From JBBATK01 sp044228285 (GTDB lineage: Bacteria; Bacteroidota; Ignavibacteria; Kapaibacteriales; NICIL-2): a stretch of 64,000 bases of DNA. Made by a program: the position numbers and the translations under genes. This document shows positions 24,262-34,208 of the stretch, one piece after another; positions within the stretch are counted from its first letter, which is position 1, and each line of letters starts with the position of its first letter. The DNA is taken from NCBI GenBank assembly GCA_044228285.1, contig JBGAVD010000001.1, positions 434,001 through 498,000 on the forward strand. The letters are read 5' to 3'. The notes below the pieces were generated by a model, which made no database searches, was not told the origin of the DNA, and worked only from the letters and a program-made list of their open reading frames with translations.

Positions 24262-25419
24262 ATGAAGAAATCTATGTTTGTCCTGTCTGTCGTTAGTGCA
24301 TTGTTTGTTTCTTGCGCCAGCGAAAAACTTCCCATGACGCGCAGTTCACGCGGGATTGAATTCAACATTGAGCAGGGGCTTACACCGCCTGAAACTCTCC
24401 TTCCTACAGTGAGCTACCAGGAGCTTCTCGGAGATCTCAGTGCACCATCTCTAGCTTACGGAGTTCAAACGCTATCCTCGCCACTCATCGCGTGGAAGCC
24501 AACTCAAGAACGATATGTATCCATGCAGAGACATGCTTTTTTTAATGGAGTGTACACTGCATACATGCAACACAGGCCACTCGTGTTATCGCCAGATATC
24601 ATCTGGTTGCTCATATGTCAGGGTTTTGCACATCATGTTAACAATAACGCCGAGGCACTTCGAACGTCTTTTGTGAACTTCGAGGGTAAGAAGACGCTGA
24701 AAGTATATGATCCACAAGGTCTCATCGTGTTTGAAGACCCAACAAGTCCATGGGATCTCTTCTTTCCTGAGTTCACCAAACAGATTGCTCAGAACACACG
24801 CGACAATATCGTCGAAACCCTGACGAGCGATTTCTCAACGTCCACCCCTACCACAAAGGCTGCCTCGGAGATCACGATTATGTACTCGATGAAAAACTAC
24901 TTCAGGTACGAGATTATCCGCGTAGGATGTGGCATTCCGCAGATTAGCCTTGAGGGAACTCCTGAAGATTGGGAGAAACTCCTTCGTAAGACGCTGGCAC
25001 TTCGGAAGTACAAACTCGATTGGTGGGTCAACGAGCTCGAGCCGATTCTCGAGCAGTTTGTTGAGACATCGAAGGGACATGTAAAGCCTAGCTTTTGGCG
25101 CAAGATGTTCAAATACCATGAGGGGAGTATGTACAAGACTCCGGCTTCAATAGATGGTTGGATCTGCGCGTTTTTTCCCTATAGCATTGAAGGAGAGAGA
25201 TTGTCGCTCGACGAGTTACCAGCGCATGCCGATGATCTTCCAGAAGAAATACTTGCTGTTGACCTGTACTATATACGGGAAGAAACGGAGTCGGATACCA
25301 TCAATGTCCAGCTTTGCGCAGGTTTTGATGGACTAACGCAAGATCCGCAGAGCTTCGCGCTCAAGCCACACATCGGATGGTTTGTTAAACACAAGCCGAA
25401 AGAGAAGGATTCTGACTAG
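24262..25419 (+). CDS. DUF4419-family lipoprotein, 385 aa
   Basis: A signal with lipobox (MKKSMFVLSVVSALFVSCAS, Cys18) precedes a protein that matches DUF4419 as I remember it. Supporting motifs are HRPLVLSPDIIWLLICQGFA followed by HHVNNNAE (about 103-130), DFSTSTPTTKAASEI (about 190-205), the CGIPQISLEGTPEDWE block (about 222-238), a WWVNELEPIL helix, and GWICAFFPY (about 295-303). The function of DUF4419 is not established; it is found in bacteria and fungi. The lipid anchor places this copy in the envelope. It is a single gene 200 bp after repeat copy F. Confidence 0.8.
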   Translation: MKKSMFVLSVVSALFVSCASEKLPMTRSSRGIEFNIEQGLTPPETLLPTVSYQELLGDLSAPSLAYGVQTLSSPLIAWKPTQERYVSMQRHAFFNGVYTAYMQHRPLVLSPDIIWLLICQGFAHHVNNNAEALRTSFVNFEGKKTLKVYDPQGLIVFEDPTSPWDLFFPEFTKQIAQNTRDNIVETLTSDFSTSTPTTKAASEITIMYSMKNYFRYEIIRVGCGIPQISLEGTPEDWEKLLRKTLALRKYKLDWWVNELEPILEQFVETSKGHVKPSFWRKMFKYHEGSMYKTPASIDGWICAFFPYSIEGERLSLDELPAHADDLPEEILAVDLYYIREETESDTINVQLCAGFDGLTQDPQSFALKPHIGWFVKHKPKEKDSD

Positions 25420-26045
25420 TACATGCGAGTTCTGATTCCGAGTCGATCGCACGAGACTGAGCAGCCAAAAAAAACTACCCGCAGTAACGACCTCAGATGA
25501 TAGACACAAGGTGAGCATAAACTAGGAGCAAGCAATCAAACAGCTTGAAGGCTCTCTAACTCTTCTTCAACAATAGTTGCGGAGCGAGATCTGCGCGTAG
25601 TAATCATAAGGTAGAAAGACATGAAGCATGGTTCTCGATGTCAATCTCATATGAAAAAGCTGCCTGACTTGCAGGCCTGAGTCTATTGCCGTGTCTATCA
25701 AGTATCAAGCTACTTGGCAGAGTATAAAGTACGGAGTTTATCTGTGTCAATTCTGCTGAAATAATTCTCAAGCAGCAAATGCGCAGTGATCGAATGTGTT
25801 GAAGACGGGATTCCCTATTGTTATGAATGCTAAAAGCTTTGTGCTATGGAAGACATGATCTAGTTTCACAATCGAGCACAGTTCGGATTTGAATAGTAGT
25901 TGAACTTGATCAGACCTTCCGTAGATAATGGATGGAGATGTAGAGGATCGCAATTCTGACCTTTCAATCATAGTAACCGTCTGCGTTCAAGATACTTGAT
26001 CGAGCTGCAAAAGATGACAATCTGTTTCTGCTCGCAACTCAAACC
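25420..26045. other. intergenic stretch, nothing recognised
   Basis: Between convergent genes (DUF4419 plus strand; the membrane protein minus strand). A 67-codon minus-strand frame at 25768-25971 shows no domain or signal. No clear terminator hairpin found by eye. Confidence 0.3.
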
Positions 26046-27122
26046 TTACTCCTTTGTGGACGCTGCTTTTCTTATCGTGTCAATGGCTAGGTTTGTGACA
26101 GTCATGTTGTCTGATCCCTTTTCTATTAAACCGGTAGTTGGCATATCTGTAATTGTTTTCACAAGAGTGGAGACCAATTGAGCCTTTTGCTCAGTTCCTT
26201 CAACAGCCTGGTAGAATGAGTCGAAACTAGCCGCAACCCTGGCCCTGTGGGAATTCTGCTCAAAAGAGTTCAGACTTATTCGAAACATTCTAACAAAAAA
26301 CGCTGCTAACGCACCGATGAATGTAAACTGCAACGCATGTGGTGCAATCATTAGAAGCTGTGATGTTAAGTCAACGTTTGGTTCAAAGAAATTAACCTGT
26401 GTAATCATTCCGTAAAGTGTGGCAAGAGACGCAATTGCTAAAACTCCGGACGTGACTGATTGCCACATTGCTATTGATTTGGCTCCGCCAAATATATCCG
26501 CTGCGGTGCGAAGAGTCACGCTTGTGGCCGCTTCGCGAGAAAGAGCTTCAATCTTCTCTATGGCTTTCAAAGATGTCTCGGATACTGAACCGAGAATACT
26601 TTGTGACTTGTTCGAATTAGCTAGTGCGCGATCCGCCTGCTCACGAGCTTCAGATCCCGCAGTCTTAACAGTTTCTAGAATCCCCTCGATATTGTTGCTA
26701 TAGAATGAAGCGGCAGCAGTTTTCGCAAAGAGCGGCTTAAAGTCGACAGCCTTTTCGGACCATCGAGTAACAATATCCTGACACTTGATCAAGAACCCAG
26801 CACTGTCAATCTGCGAAAGTGCCAGAAGGTCATTTCTCAATTCGGCGGCTAACTGACTCACTAATGACAGATCGGAATGGGCAAAAAAAGAAGGATACTT
26901 ATATACTGTATCAGCAATGTAAATCAGCTCTCTGCAAATCTGGATTACGTGGTACCCTTTTCCTCCCTCTTGGAAGTGAAAGGCAAACTCAGCTGGCCTG
27001 AGCACGGCGTCATCTTGGCACCCTACTTTCAACGCCTGTAGAGTCAAATCGAGAGTATTTAACATCTCCCGATTGAGAATATTATAGAACATACGTCCTC
27101 TGGATAACTTTGATAGTAACAC
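26046..27122 (-). CDS. membrane protein with coiled coil and two transmembrane helices, 358 aa
   Basis: The first ~210 residues are helical and soluble. A coiled-coil stretch of about 145-200 (TVKAGSEAREQADRALAN-like, SLKAIEKIEALSREAATS) leads into two transmembrane helices at about 220-240 (SVTSGVLAIASLATLYGMIT) and 258-280 (LLMIAPHALQFTFIGALAAF). A cytoplasmic helical tail of 80 residues follows. No signal peptide and no enzyme motif. The layout resembles membrane-anchored sensor or effector subunits seen in some defence and stress systems, but I see no partner gene nearby. Family unknown. Confidence 0.7.
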   Translation of the reverse strand: MLLSKLSRGRMFYNILNREMLNTLDLTLQALKVGCQDDAVLRPAEFAFHFQEGGKGYHVIQICRELIYIADTVYKYPSFFAHSDLSLVSQLAAELRNDLLALSQIDSAGFLIKCQDIVTRWSEKAVDFKPLFAKTAAASFYSNNIEGILETVKTAGSEAREQADRALANSNKSQSILGSVSETSLKAIEKIEALSREAATSVTLRTAADIFGGAKSIAMWQSVTSGVLAIASLATLYGMITQVNFFEPNVDLTSQLLMIAPHALQFTFIGALAAFFVRMFRISLNSFEQNSHRARVAASFDSFYQAVEGTEQKAQLVSTLVKTITDMPTTGLIEKGSDNMTVTNLAIDTIRKAASTKE

Positions 27123-28109
27123 AATATAACAACAGAATATATGGAGTTTAATCTACCAAGACCAGGTCAGTTAGTACACACCCTAACAAAGTACCTTGAT
27201 TAGCGCTTAAACGTAGGTTTTTTCGGCTGTAGGGATTGCAAGAATGCCCCCCCCGACTGCTAACGGAATCGCTATTAGCATCCAACTTAAAACTGGGTTT
27301 CAACGTTGTTGAATAGAGAGTGATCGACGCAGAAGCGTCAGCTAGCGAAGACGACTGCGTTAATGGGTCCAGGATATCGGTTCATTCTGATCCGCCATAC
27401 AGCGGAAAATTGAACCACCAACTCCTGTTGAGACTGCCATTTCTATCAAGACTGGCAGACATATGCTTTGTGGAAACCAATCTGACATATGTTTCAAGAT
27501 GGGATGTCAAACATTGACAACTAAGGAACAGCTTGTCTAACGCGCCTCTAAAATGAGCAGAAGCAAGGCAACTTCGGGTACATTCTCGTAACCGGAGAAG
27601 TAGAATGATCTCACCACAGACTGGCGTTGCTCGTCGCATGTTACACGAGTACCTGAGAGAATAAAACTATGTGTTGTCTTAGCTATGAGGCTTTACAAGA
27701 TCTGTGCGACAGTTAGCTGGCTATACTGCTTGTAATTTATAGTCTAGAAGGCTCTACACAGATTACTAACAACGAATACATGTGTTTTTCTCACATTGTT
27801 GACTGGCTATGACAACGATGAAGCATGGCGGAAACAGACATGGAATCAACACAAAATAGTTTAACAAGGTGGTCTAGGACTTGTGATAGGGCGCTACAGC
27901 CCACCTAGCGCACACTCTCCAGCTAAGACAACCTGATGTCCGCAAGTACTCACATACTCATCACGAACCTGAATGCGCCACAAAACTCTACGTTACCCAC
28001 AGCATTCATTCTGCCACAACGTCGCTTCAAGCCTAATCATTTCATCCGACTCTCTGTGCAGCAAAGCTCAAGAATAGTACATTTGTCAAAAGATCACCAG
28101 AACCCGCTC
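27123..28109. other. long intergenic stretch with degenerate repeat copy H
   Basis: No gene seen over almost 1 kb between divergent genes. At 27889-27979 there is a degraded member of the ~110-bp repeat family: GGGCGC at the left, CACACTCTCCAGCTAAGAC, then ACTCACATACTCATCACGAAC, about 23 of 32 matches to the consensus inner part. An in-frame extension of the next gene back to 27936 crosses this repeat and is not used. Confidence 0.4.
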
Positions 28110-28763
28110 ATGAGATTAACACTCCTAGCTCTCGCACTATTGCTATACATCGTATCTGGCCCGTGTTTCGCGGGTACCAATCAGTACCCCTTTCAAAAAG
28201 TCGCAGCTTCTGAGGGACAGAAATACATGCCCGCTCAGTTTGTCTGCAACTATGCCTACTCTTGGACTGATGTCAATGGCCGGAACTTGCTGGTGTTCGG
28301 AGAGCACTTGTATGTCATCGACAAGCGTGAGAACCAGGATCCGCTGTCTACTTGCCTGATCGTTGGATTTCACATCTTAGTCGATCGATCGAACAAAGTG
28401 TATTGGAAGATGAATGATGGTGTACGAGTTTGCCCATTTGACGCAAGCGCATTTGTAGACTCAAATTCTGTTGCTCTCAGCGATATTGACGGAGATGGAG
28501 AAGCTGAGGTTACGTTTTTGTACAAGCTGTCTTGCACAAGTGATGTGAGCCCTGATGAGTTTAAACAGCTGACCTATGTCAAAGCTAAGAAGTGTGCCAT
28601 ACGAGGCAGCAATGTAGTGGACTACGGCAGGGGAACAAAAGCTGGCGGCGCGAAGCGCATCGATGCTGCATTCACTCAGGTACATACATCGCTGAGAACC
28701 TATGCCTCCAAGTTGTGGGATAGCAACATCGCCAGATGGAAAGTTGCTCCGCATTCCGACTAA
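28110..28763 (+). CDS. exported protein of the M949_RS01915 type, 217 aa
   Basis: The ATG at 28110 gives a signal peptide (MRLTLLALALLLYIVSGPCFAG). The body contains YSWTDVNGRNLLVFGEHLYV, VYWKMNDGVRVCPFDASAFV, SVALSDIDGDGEAEVTFLYK and LSCTSDVSPDEFKQLTYVKA. These match the pattern I recall for the M949_RS01915 family, annotated in Riemerella as linked to surface polysaccharide biosynthesis. The D-x-D-x-D-G segment may bind calcium. The mechanism is not known. The longer frame from 27936 runs through a repeat relic and would hide the signal peptide. Confidence 0.65.
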   Translation: MRLTLLALALLLYIVSGPCFAGTNQYPFQKVAASEGQKYMPAQFVCNYAYSWTDVNGRNLLVFGEHLYVIDKRENQDPLSTCLIVGFHILVDRSNKVYWKMNDGVRVCPFDASAFVDSNSVALSDIDGDGEAEVTFLYKLSCTSDVSPDEFKQLTYVKAKKCAIRGSNVVDYGRGTKAGGAKRIDAAFTQVHTSLRTYASKLWDSNIARWKVAPHSD

Positions 28764-29151
28764 TTCGACCACGAAGTGGGCGAATGAAAGAAAGGTGCTT
28801 GCGTACATACCACATCTAATGTAATAAGAAAGTACTCGCAATATTGAGACTGACGTTGCCTCCTCGCTCGACCAAGAGTGTGTGCATAGGTCGTTCGCAG
28901 CCAAAGTTGTTGCCTGTGATGGAAAGCATGAAGCCGCCGTGCACTTTCTGTAGATGGACTGTGGTTGCGCGAAGGCATAAGGTGGGAGCAAGGTAGAATT
29001 CGGGTCTCAGCAGGACATTGACTACAGTACGCGCTGCTGATATAAAAGATATCTCTGATTTAACGCTGCTTTTCAGTAGAGCATTCGATACCTCGTCGGT
29101 ATATTACCATCACGTAGTTAAAGTGCTCACAGCAGGCTGGAATACAAGAAT
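28764..29151. other. intergenic stretch
   Basis: 388 bp without a recognisable gene; presumably the 3' end of one gene and the promoter of the next. Overlapping short frames on both strands look random. Confidence 0.3.
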
Positions 29152-32100
29152 ATGTTGCTGCTTATTCGAATCCTCGTTTTACTCTCCTTCATCTCTGTGT
29201 GCAAGGCACAGAATGAGGCGTTGGAGTGGAGGTACGGTGCGGGAGGAGGACTTGACTTCCGATACCAGCCACCAAAAGCCCTGCCGCTGTCCAAGGAGAA
29301 CGCATTTGAGGCTAATGCTTGTATTTGTGACCCTGTTAGTGGTAAGACAATTCTCTATAGCAATGGAGTCGAACTCTATAATGGCAATGATGAGGTCATC
29401 TACTCAAATCTAAAGTCGGGTTTATCCAGCACGCAGGGTGTTATGATTATACCCAAACCTGGTAAGCCGAGAGTCTACTACGTGTTTACAGTCAATGATC
29501 TAACCGGGATGATTCCTCGCCCTGTGGGAATGTGGTATCTACAAGTAGACATGAATGCACGAAATGGTCGAGGTGCGGTTGTTGGAACTGACACGATGTT
29601 AGTTGCTTCCTGCGCTGAGTGTCTAACAGGCTGCTTCGATTGCACACGACAAGAGTGGAATATTGTGACCTACTCTTGGATCAACGCAAGCTTCTATACA
29701 ATTAAGGTCAATAATAGAGGCGTCTCCCGCACACCGATTGTCACAACAATTGGATATGCCTTGCAGAATCCAAACTTCAGAACAAACTACTCTCCGTGTG
29801 CGGCTCGATTGTCTCCTGATCGACGACACCTATGCCTTAGTTCGGATGAAAAAGGATATGCAGAAGTCTTCGATTTTAACGAGATAAGTGGCACGGTCAG
29901 CAATGGACAACTCCTTATTCTGGACCCCAGTCGCAACTCCTACTCACCATACAGTGCTGAGTTTAGTGCATCAGGCAAGTACCTCTATGTCACGAACGGT
30001 TATCTCCAAAAGAACTCTAAGAATGGTACGCTTGTGCGCTTCAATATGAACGCCGCAAACAGAGCTAGTTCATTGGAAGTGGTGTATAATCCAACAAAGA
30101 GTTCTTCTAAAGACGTTGACATCTCCGGAATCTGCAGAGGTGTAGATGGTCGTATCTATGTAGTGTCGAACATTTATACCAAAGGTCAAAGTCAGAGCAC
30201 TTTGATGTATGTCACGTTTCCAGACTCGTCCTTGTCTAAATGCGCTTTTGTTCCAGATATGGGGACAAATTATTCAGCCTTGACTTACGGTCTGCCGAAT
30301 ATTCCGAGTGCACTGCTCGATAGTAAAACCTTCGGCTGCCCATCGCAGTTCTTGGACTTCGATGTTGATAGTGTTTGTGAAGGTGAGCGCCTTGCTGTGC
30401 GAGACTATTCTCTTGATATGGGAGATTCCACCGCCGTCTGGAAGTGGACAATGCCAGGTGCTGCTCCAAACATCTCTAGTGACAAGAGCGGGCCAACCGC
30501 TCTTTATCAAAGTCCTGGACTATATCAGATCACACTGCTGATAAAGACGAAAGGCGGGTCTGATAGTCTCACTAAGAATGTTCTTGTTTACCCTCGACCA
30601 CGTTTGCTGAGCCATGATACGATTCTTTGTCCGGGGCAAAAAGTCGTATTGCGAGCAACGGGAGGTTCTTCATACGTATGGAGAAACAGGTCGATTCCAG
30701 GAGTCTTGTCTATAGCTGACTCAGTGGTCGTTCAACCGGACGTCACATCATGGTACACTGTCTCTGCAGACACTCCTACGGGCTGCCTGCTTGAAGATAC
30801 AGTGCGGGTTGCTGTCTTCACCGTGGCAATACAAACACGTGACACCTCCGTCTGTTCTGGAAGTCCTGCTACCTTGATAGCTTCAGGTGGTACACAGTAT
30901 GAATGGCAAGATTCTTTGGGTGCAGTTGTTGGGCGCACAGATAGCTTGCGAGTTCTTCCTGAGCATACCACCCAGTACAAAGTAAGAGTAAGACAAGGCT
31001 TATGTGTTGATTCGGCTATTGTTCGTGTGAATGTAAAGGACAAACCAGAGGTCAGTGTGCAGAGCGACGTAACGGTTTGTCAGGGAGATTCAGTCCATCT
31101 GAGAATAGCTAAGCCTCAAAGTGCTGTGCTTTATAGATGGTGGAGACAGGGGAGTCCAATTCTCACTCAAGGTGCTGGAGTTGATCTCATTGCAGACTCT
31201 TCAACCGTGTTTTATGTCGAAGGTGTGAATGCTCTTGGTTGTAAGGACACATCAAGTGCGCGCGTAACTGTTTGGGAGACTGCCAAAGTCACAGCGCTTG
31301 CGAGTGCAGACAAGATTTGTGCAGGAGATACAACAACCTTAACTGTTGAGACAGTTGTTTCTGGAGTAAACTATACTTGGTATGAAGTCACTACTAATGC
31401 AGTTGTTGGTACATCTTCATCTGTGACCGTTGCACCTTCGCGGTCAACGGATTATAGAGTAGTGGGTAGACTTGGTGATTGCTATCGTGAGGATACTACA
31501 GCGATTCAGGTTTCACCTACACCAACGGTGAGAGTAAAAGATCTCACCGTATGTGAAGGGCAACCCGCTGTTGCAATTGCAACTCGTTCAAGTGACGCGA
31601 CGATCTCATGGTTTGACACGAAGTCAGCTCTTATAGGTCAAGGTGATACGATAGTCATTCAGCCAAAAAGCAGTGCTCAGTATTATGCCAGAGGAATAAA
31701 CAGCAGTGGATGTTCGGTACTAGTCTCTTTCAATATTACGGTCAACAGACCCCCTGATCTTGACGTAGCAATCAACACAGTGGATTCCACTTCCCCTGGT
31801 GACTCATTGAAGTTGTTGATTCGCCTGAAGTCCAGTGAGCCCGTTAGAACTCCCTTTTATGTCACACTCAGATATCCGAACGAAGCCTTCTCGATTTCAG
31901 GAGAGGTTGACAAGGAAGGATACAGGTACGCAACCATCCCCATAGTCGGTCTTGACTCCAACATCGAGCGTGTTGTTACGGTGACAGGATTAGCCCTTCA
32001 AAGCGGCCGGACGAGTTTTACAATAGAAGTTAGTTCCTTGCTGGCGCTGGATACAAGCTGTGCTACGGTGAAAGTAACCGCAGATACAGTCCGACTAACG

Positions 32101-32403
32101 CCCGTGTGTGCAAGCTCTCTGTACCGTCTCAAAGCCAATGACTTGAATCTCATGGTATCACCGAATCCCGTGTATGGTGAGAATATTACCGTCACTTCCA
32201 ACAAAGAAGTTCAGAGGATTGAGATCTGGGATGAGGTTGGACGACAGCTTGGCAGCTGTGATGTACGCACTTCAACGAAGATAGGCAGCGGCGCTGCCAT
32301 GACTCATGTGTACTCTATACAAGCACCGGCTAGCGGCTTATACTTTCTTCGAGTTTTCGTTGACAATTCATGCCGAAGTGTGTTGCTTATAGTGGCTCGT
32401 TAG
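29152..32403 (+). CDS. large T9SS-secreted protein: beta-propeller, PKD and Ig-like domains, 1083 aa
   Basis: Signal peptide MLLLIRILVLLSFISVCKAQ. Residues of about 20-405 form a beta-propeller-like region (LSPDRRHLCLSSDEKGYAEV, YSAEFSASGKYLYVTNGY) like that of gliding-motility-associated proteins. A PKD-type domain follows at about 405-480 (SLDMGDSTAVWKWTMPGA). Then come five or so Ig-like repeats, each opening with a Cys motif such as TVCQGDSVHLRI, KICAGDTTTLTVE or TVCEGQPAVAIA. A C-terminal domain follows, with the T9SS sorting signal at about 1000-1083 (VSPNPVYGENITVTSNKEV, IEIWDEVGRQLGSC, GLYFLRVFVDNSCRSVLLI). It is predicted to be exported across both membranes and displayed on the surface. 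Repeat copy G begins about 5 bp after its stop. Confidence 0.85.
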   Translation: MLLLIRILVLLSFISVCKAQNEALEWRYGAGGGLDFRYQPPKALPLSKENAFEANACICDPVSGKTILYSNGVELYNGNDEVIYSNLKSGLSSTQGVMIIPKPGKPRVYYVFTVNDLTGMIPRPVGMWYLQVDMNARNGRGAVVGTDTMLVASCAECLTGCFDCTRQEWNIVTYSWINASFYTIKVNNRGVSRTPIVTTIGYALQNPNFRTNYSPCAARLSPDRRHLCLSSDEKGYAEVFDFNEISGTVSNGQLLILDPSRNSYSPYSAEFSASGKYLYVTNGYLQKNSKNGTLVRFNMNAANRASSLEVVYNPTKSSSKDVDISGICRGVDGRIYVVSNIYTKGQSQSTLMYVTFPDSSLSKCAFVPDMGTNYSALTYGLPNIPSALLDSKTFGCPSQFLDFDVDSVCEGERLAVRDYSLDMGDSTAVWKWTMPGAAPNISSDKSGPTALYQSPGLYQITLLIKTKGGSDSLTKNVLVYPRPRLLSHDTILCPGQKVVLRATGGSSYVWRNRSIPGVLSIADSVVVQPDVTSWYTVSADTPTGCLLEDTVRVAVFTVAIQTRDTSVCSGSPATLIASGGTQYEWQDSLGAVVGRTDSLRVLPEHTTQYKVRVRQGLCVDSAIVRVNVKDKPEVSVQSDVTVCQGDSVHLRIAKPQSAVLYRWWRQGSPILTQGAGVDLIADSSTVFYVEGVNALGCKDTSSARVTVWETAKVTALASADKICAGDTTTLTVETVVSGVNYTWYEVTTNAVVGTSSSVTVAPSRSTDYRVVGRLGDCYREDTTAIQVSPTPTVRVKDLTVCEGQPAVAIATRSSDATISWFDTKSALIGQGDTIVIQPKSSAQYYARGINSSGCSVLVSFNITVNRPPDLDVAINTVDSTSPGDSLKLLIRLKSSEPVRTPFYVTLRYPNEAFSISGEVDKEGYRYATIPIVGLDSNIERVVTVTGLALQSGRTSFTIEVSSLLALDTSCATVKVTADTVRLTPVCASSLYRLKANDLNLMVSPNPVYGENITVTSNKEVQRIEIWDEVGRQLGSCDVRTSTKIGSGAAMTHVYSIQAPASGLYFLRVFVDNSCRSVLLIVAR

Positions 32404-32407
32404 GCAT

Positions 32408-32518
32408 ATAGATGCGCCGTTCAGATGAGGCAGCTTCGCCAGATAAGAGGACACGATTGAAGAGAGAGATTGTGAATTCGTGATGAACATGAGCATTTCG
32501 CTCCGTCCGGCGTATCCA
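32408..32518 (+). repeat. ~110-bp dispersed repeat, copy G
   Basis: GATGCGCCGTTCAGATGAGG, CTTCGCCAGATAAGAGGAC, GAATTCGTGATGAACATGAG and CGCTCCGTCCGGCGTATCCA in family order, starting just past the stop of the 1083-residue gene. The 90-codon frame over and beyond it is not a gene. Confidence 0.75.
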
Positions 32519-32789
32519 TCAAGCAAGTTTACCGCGGTCGCTCATGGATACATCACATTACTCAACACTATTCTAGCACCAACACCGCAGCAATATGGGA
32601 TTCGGTCTACTCCACAGCTCGGCGGAACTGACGGGCGGAAATGTGCTACAGCGATAGTACTTACAATGCTATGCGGTAGTACTATAGCAAGCAGAAACAC
32701 GAGACCGCCCATCACGAAAACGCAAGAATACCTTCAATTTCTCCGTTAGAGCATATGGCTGCGCTTGTGTACCCGAAGACTCAAAGCCC

Positions 32790-33665
32790 TTAGTTCACCC
32801 AGCACAATTGATTGCCTTCGTCGACATAATGCACGGCACTCATCTCGGTCGCTGTACGCTTCGCTATATCGAAGATGTAGATGTGACCAGAGTATACAGC
32901 AGCTATGAATTTGCTATCTGGCGACCAGGTGGGCATGGAGAAATTTAGACTACCAACATAGAGTTGTGTTGGATTTGATCCATCGATACCCATAGTCCAC
33001 ACCTTGCCATCGCGTATAAATGCTATCGTCTTCCCATCCGGACTCACCGAAGGTTCGTACACGTTCGTGAGATCTGGGTCAATTCGTTTGATTGAGCTGA
33101 AGTCTGGCGACACTTTGTAGATGCCGTTGTTCATTGATGTCCAACCTTGAACGATTACTGAACCATCCGGTGCCCAACTTGGCGAGATCATTGGCTGTCT
33201 CGCACTGTAATCTCCAATCGTAGCTATCAAAGCTCCACTAACTGCATCTATCACATATGATTGAGGATTGTGAACGTTGCCGCCGTCATAGACTACATAG
33301 CGTTGATTGTACGACATGCGTGGCTTGTTCATGTATTCTTTGTGCTCTGGTCCTGAATAGCCTTCGCTAACAATCAACGCTTCTCTGTTCGCACCAGTCT
33401 GATCTGAGTAGATGATACGAGTATTCGGATATGACTCAACAACTATAATTCTGCCAGATGTAGTTACTTCCGGATGTCTCGCATTTGAGAAGAGCTCGGT
33501 TCCTACCTGGTCACTCAATCGCAAACGGTACACACGCTCGGCGCTAGAATAGTAGATGGTTCCTTTCAAATTGCTTGTCTCTGTAGTCACAGGAGCGGGA
33601 TCGGTGCAGCTTGCAATCAATATTGAGCACAGCAGCATTGTCAGCTTTAGTAGAGTATTCTTCAT
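32790..33665 (-). CDS. TolB-like WD40-type beta-propeller lipoprotein, 291 aa
   Basis: The ATG at 33665 starts a lipoprotein signal (MKNTLLKLTMLLCSILIASC, lipobox IASC). Propeller blades with the TolB/PD40 pattern follow: ISPSWAPDGSVIVQGW, EPSVSPDGKTIAFIRDGKVW, TMGIDGSNPTQLYVG and MPTWSPDSKFIAAVYSGHIY. The fold serves as a binding platform for partner proteins or peptidoglycan-associated complexes. The partner is unknown, and this is not a bona fide Tol-Pal gene because no tol genes are near. It converges with the large T9SS gene. Confidence 0.8.
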   Translation of the reverse strand: MKNTLLKLTMLLCSILIASCTDPAPVTTETSNLKGTIYYSSAERVYRLRLSDQVGTELFSNARHPEVTTSGRIIVVESYPNTRIIYSDQTGANREALIVSEGYSGPEHKEYMNKPRMSYNQRYVVYDGGNVHNPQSYVIDAVSGALIATIGDYSARQPMISPSWAPDGSVIVQGWTSMNNGIYKVSPDFSSIKRIDPDLTNVYEPSVSPDGKTIAFIRDGKVWTMGIDGSNPTQLYVGSLNFSMPTWSPDSKFIAAVYSGHIYIFDIAKRTATEMSAVHYVDEGNQLCWVN

Positions 33666-34208
33666 AGGTCGACAGATTGTTGGTTGTTGAAAAGACACTC
33701 GGAAAAATACCTTGTAGGCGTACCGACGCTCGCGGTGAAATACGACGATTCCTTACAAGACCTGCAGATCAGTCGAATTGGGTGCTTTGTGCATAGGAGA
33801 ATACCACCTTTGCAAATCGTAACACTGATAGTCTAACAATCGGCACGGACTGAGTTCAGAGGTAGACTCGTCTCGCCAGTGCAGTCACGCCGGGATGGCT
33901 CAGAAAGAAAACGAATACTGAGGGCAAACGCGTCGAAAACGCGTGCAACGCTCGCTCGGTGCTTGTTGATTGTTGCGAGTAGACACTGGACGTATGTCTA
34001 TCAGATGTGTCGACTAGGTGGGCTCAGTGCTGTTGCCCTTGGCGGTCGAGACAATGAGCGTGCAGGTGCTGGCTCGACAATCCTTCGGACAAAAGACCTT
34101 CCTGTTGATTCATTCTATCGACAGACCGTGTCGCATGGATATATTGCCAGAACGAAGCGGGGATGAATCCAAGTATTCTAGTGCACGCTGAATCTATACT
34201 TCCACACT
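33666..34208. other. intergenic stretch between divergent genes
   Basis: Contains the presumed divergent promoters of the propeller lipoprotein and the TPR-like protein. A 95-codon plus-strand frame at 33879-34166 is Arg/Thr-rich without a domain, and I do not call it. Confidence 0.3.

Noticed and set aside
33879..34166. 95-codon plus-strand frame upstream of the TPR-like gene
   Set aside because: It is Arg/Thr-rich, with no signal or domain, in a region expected to be a divergent promoter.
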